Source of the DNA: Rhodobacterales bacterium
GTDB lineage: Bacteria; Pseudomonadota; Alphaproteobacteria; Rhodobacterales; Rhodobacteraceae
NCBI GenBank assembly: GCA_013298675.1
Contig: JAAFIJ010000175.1
Coordinates: 1 to 5,968, forward strand
DNA: 5,968 nt
Direction: 5' to 3'
Shown piece after piece: positions 4,041-5,968 of the stretch. Position numbers and translations under genes: made by a program. The notes below the pieces were generated by a model. It did not search any database. It worked only from the letters and a program-made list of their open reading frames with translations, and was not told the origin of the DNA. The number at the start of each line of letters is the position of its first letter. Positions within the stretch are counted from its first letter, which is position 1.

Positions 4041-5968
4041 TCAGCGGCCATCGGCAGGTCAAGCCGTGCTTTGGCCTGCGCAGACAGGTCCGCCATTACC
4101 GAGGACGCGCGCGCGATCGGGTTGGTCAGATAGAAATCCTTGATCGCATTACGGAAATCAGCCTTGCCCATGTCGCGCAGAGGCAAAGCAACCCATGCAT
4201 TTTCGCCAACAGCATCAACCTGCCCCAAATGTGGATGGGCACCAACCATAGCGCGACGCAACGCCGCCATACTGTCCCAAGGCAAAGTTGCGCCCAGCTC
4301 TGCCGAAAGGGCGCGCAAGATCGCCCAGTTTTCCTTGGCCTCACCCGGCGCAAAGCCCGCGCGCATGGCCAGTTGTGGACGGCCTTCGGTATTCACAAAC
4401 AGGCCGTTCTCTTCGGTATAGGCGGACGCCGGCAAGATGACATCGGCGCGGCTTGCACCCCGATCGCCATGGCTGCCTTGATAGATCACGAACGGACCTG
4501 CCGCGATTTCGACCTCATCCGCGCCAAGGTTATAGATCACCTCGGCCCCTTCGGTTGCAACGCTCAGCCCGCCTTCGGTCACAGCGCCCAGATCCATGGC
4601 GCCAACGCGCGACGCAGCAGTGTGCAAAATCAACAGCTTGGCACCGCGCGCCTCGGCAATCGCCATCGCATGGGCCAGAACAGCAGCCCCGTCCGCCTCA
4701 TTGATCGCACCCTGCCCGACAATCACGATGCCGGGCTTGGTGTCGGCTTCGGCGGTTTTTGCCAGCGTCAAATGCGCGGCCAGTGCCGCACGGTCCGTGC
4801 CAAAATGATGATACTCATAGGTCAGATCAACGGCTTCACCGATCAAACCAATATTCGCGCCCTTCGTCCAAGCCTTGCGAATACGCGCGTTCAGAACCGG
4901 CGATTCGACGCGAGGGTTGGACCCGATGAGCAGAATCCCACCTGCCGTATCAATATCTTCGATCTTGGCGGTGCCGACATAGCCCGAACGGTTGCCAATC
5001 GGCAAATGCGTATTGTCGGTGCGGCATTCAATATGACCGCCCAGGCCTTCGACAAGCGTCTTAAGTGAATAAATCGCCTCCGCCGGGGCCAGATCACCGA
5101 CCAAGGCTGCAACCTTCTTGCCCTTCATTGCCGCCGCAGCAGCGGTCAACGCTTCACCCCAAGTGGCTTTGCGCAGCTTGCCGTTCTCACGGACATAAGG
5201 TGTATCCAGTCGCTGACGACGCAGGCCGTCCCAGATAAAGCGGGTCTTGTCGGAAATCCACTCTTCGTTCACGCCGTCATGATTGCGCGGCAAAATGCGC
5301 ATCACTTCGCGGCCTTTGGTGTCAATGCGGATGTTGCTGCCAAGGGCGTCCATCACGTCGATGGATTCAGTCTTTGTCAGTTCCCACGGGCGGGCGGTAA
5401 AGGCATAGGGCTTGGAGGTCAATGCGCCCACCGGACACAGGTCAATGATATTGCCCTGAAGGTTGCTGTCCAAAGTCATGTTCAGATAGGATGTAATCTC
5501 AGCATCTTCGCCGCGACCGGTTTGACCCATTTGGGTGATACCAGCGACTTCGGACGTAAAGCGCACACAGCGGGTGCACGAAATGCACCGGGTCATTTTT
5601 GTTTCGACCAACGGGCCAAGGTTAAGATCGTCTGATGCGCGCTTTGGTTCGCGGTAACGGCTGAAATCGACGCCGAAGGCCATGGCTTGGTCTTGCAAAT
5701 CGCACTCGCCGCCTTGGTCGCAAATCGGGCAATCCAGCGGGTGGTTGATCAGCAAGAACTCCATCACTCCTTCGCGGGCCTTTTTCACCATGGGCGAATT
5801 TGTTTTGACAACCGGCAGTTCACCATTCGGGCCGGGACGCAAATCCTTGACCTGCATCGCACAGCTTGCAGCAGGTTTTGGCGGACCACCTTGCACTTCA
5901 ACCAGACACATCCGGCAGTTGCCCGCGATGGTCAACCGTTCGTGATAGCAAAACCGTGGAATAGCCAC
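4037..5968 (-). CDS. nuoG: NADH-quinone oxidoreductase subunit G (N-terminus cut by window edge)
   Basis: NuoG is the largest peripheral-arm subunit and carries iron-sulfur clusters that conduct electrons from the NADH-oxidising module to NuoI. The visible part is 643 residues; the GTG at the window edge encodes an internal Val, and about 25-30 residues of the true N-terminus appear to lie outside. In window numbering, the 2Fe-2S ligands are Cys7, 18, 21 and 36 (FCYHERL, GNCRMC, ASC). The His-ligated N5 site is His76, Cys80, 83 and 89 (HPLDCPICDQGGEC). N4 is Cys128, 131, 134 and 178 (RCISCTRC, LCPVGAL). The remainder, from about 200, is a molybdopterin-oxidoreductase-like domain, presumably without cofactor. 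The four cysteines of the extra N7 cluster in E. coli and Thermus are absent, as in alphaproteobacteria and mitochondria. The TGA overlaps the start of the lipoprotein gene. Confidence 0.97.
   Translation of the reverse strand: MAIPRFCYHERLTIAGNCRMCLVEVQGGPPKPAASCAMQVKDLRPGPNGELPVVKTNSPMVKKAREGVMEFLLINHPLDCPICDQGGECDLQDQAMAFGVDFSRYREPKRASDDLNLGPLVETKMTRCISCTRCVRFTSEVAGITQMGQTGRGEDAEITSYLNMTLDSNLQGNIIDLCPVGALTSKPYAFTARPWELTKTESIDVMDALGSNIRIDTKGREVMRILPRNHDGVNEEWISDKTRFIWDGLRRQRLDTPYVRENGKLRKATWGEALTAAAAAMKGKKVAALVGDLAPAEAIYSLKTLVEGLGGHIECRTDNTHLPIGNRSGYVGTAKIEDIDTAGGILLIGSNPRVESPVLNARIRKAWTKGANIGLIGEAVDLTYEYHHFGTDRAALAAHLTLAKTAEADTKPGIVIVGQGAINEADGAAVLAHAMAIAEARGAKLLILHTAASRVGAMDLGAVTEGGLSVATEGAEVIYNLGADEVEIAAGPFVIYQGSHGDRGASRADVILPASAYTEENGLFVNTEGRPQLAMRAGFAPGEAKENWAILRALSAELGATLPWDSMAALRRAMVGAHPHLGQVDAVGENAWVALPLRDMGKADFRNAIKDFYLTNPIARASSVMADLSAQAKARLDLPMAAE

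Noticed and set aside
3965..5068. A 367-codon open frame on the plus strand opposite nuoG
   Set aside because: It is codon-aligned with nuoG on the other strand, where plus-strand stops would need rare TTA, CTA or TCA codons in nuoG. Its openness follows from nuoG codon bias, and the translation resembles no protein I know.
5966..5968. GTG at the window edge as the nuoG start
   Set aside because: It encodes an internal Val just before the first 2Fe-2S cysteine. NuoG proteins have about 25-30 more residues upstream, so the gene runs past the window.

Overview
The window is an interior slice of a respiratory complex I (NADH:ubiquinone oxidoreductase, nuo) operon, with every supported gene on the minus strand. 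In transcription order (right to left) it holds nuoG (5' end cut off by the window edge), a small lipoprotein gene, nuoH, nuoI, a carboxymuconolactone-decarboxylase-like gene, nuoJ, nuoK, a 61-codon cysteine-containing ORF, and the start of nuoL (3' end cut off). Protein similarity from memory points to an alphaproteobacterium of the Rhodobacteraceae/Roseobacter group. NuoI and NuoG contain long stretches typical of that group, NuoG lacks the ligands of the extra N7 cluster (as in alphaproteobacteria and mitochondria), and this group commonly carries extra reading frames between nuo genes. No species can be named from this window.

Region by region: 4037-5968 encodes NuoG, the peripheral-arm subunit with one 2Fe-2S and two 4Fe-4S centres. 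3636-4040 encodes a predicted secreted lipoprotein of unknown role. 2570-3607 and 2073-2567 encode NuoH and NuoI, which form the quinone-site membrane anchor and the two-cluster ferredoxin-like subunit joining the arms. 1649-2059 encodes a CMD-family protein without cysteine or histidine. 1038-1652 and 659-964 encode the membrane subunits NuoJ and NuoK. 470-655 is a probable small gene, and 1-470 encodes the N-terminal 156 residues of the antiporter-like subunit NuoL.

The genes are packed as one transcription unit. Junctions are overlaps or gaps of 2 to 28 nt, except for a 73-nt nuoJ-nuoK gap. No stretch over 300 bases lacks a gene, and I see no promoter, terminator, RNA gene, mobile element or CRISPR array. 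NuoG passes electrons from the NADH-oxidising module to NuoI, which hands them toward quinone at the NuoH interface. NuoJ, NuoK and NuoL belong to the proton-translocating membrane arm.

The core is ordinary. The part worth attention is the three accessory ORFs, each stop/start-overlapped with a neighbouring nuo gene: the lipoprotein with nuoG, the CMD-like gene with nuoJ, and the 61-residue ORF with nuoL. I did not find evidence for a wholly new system here.
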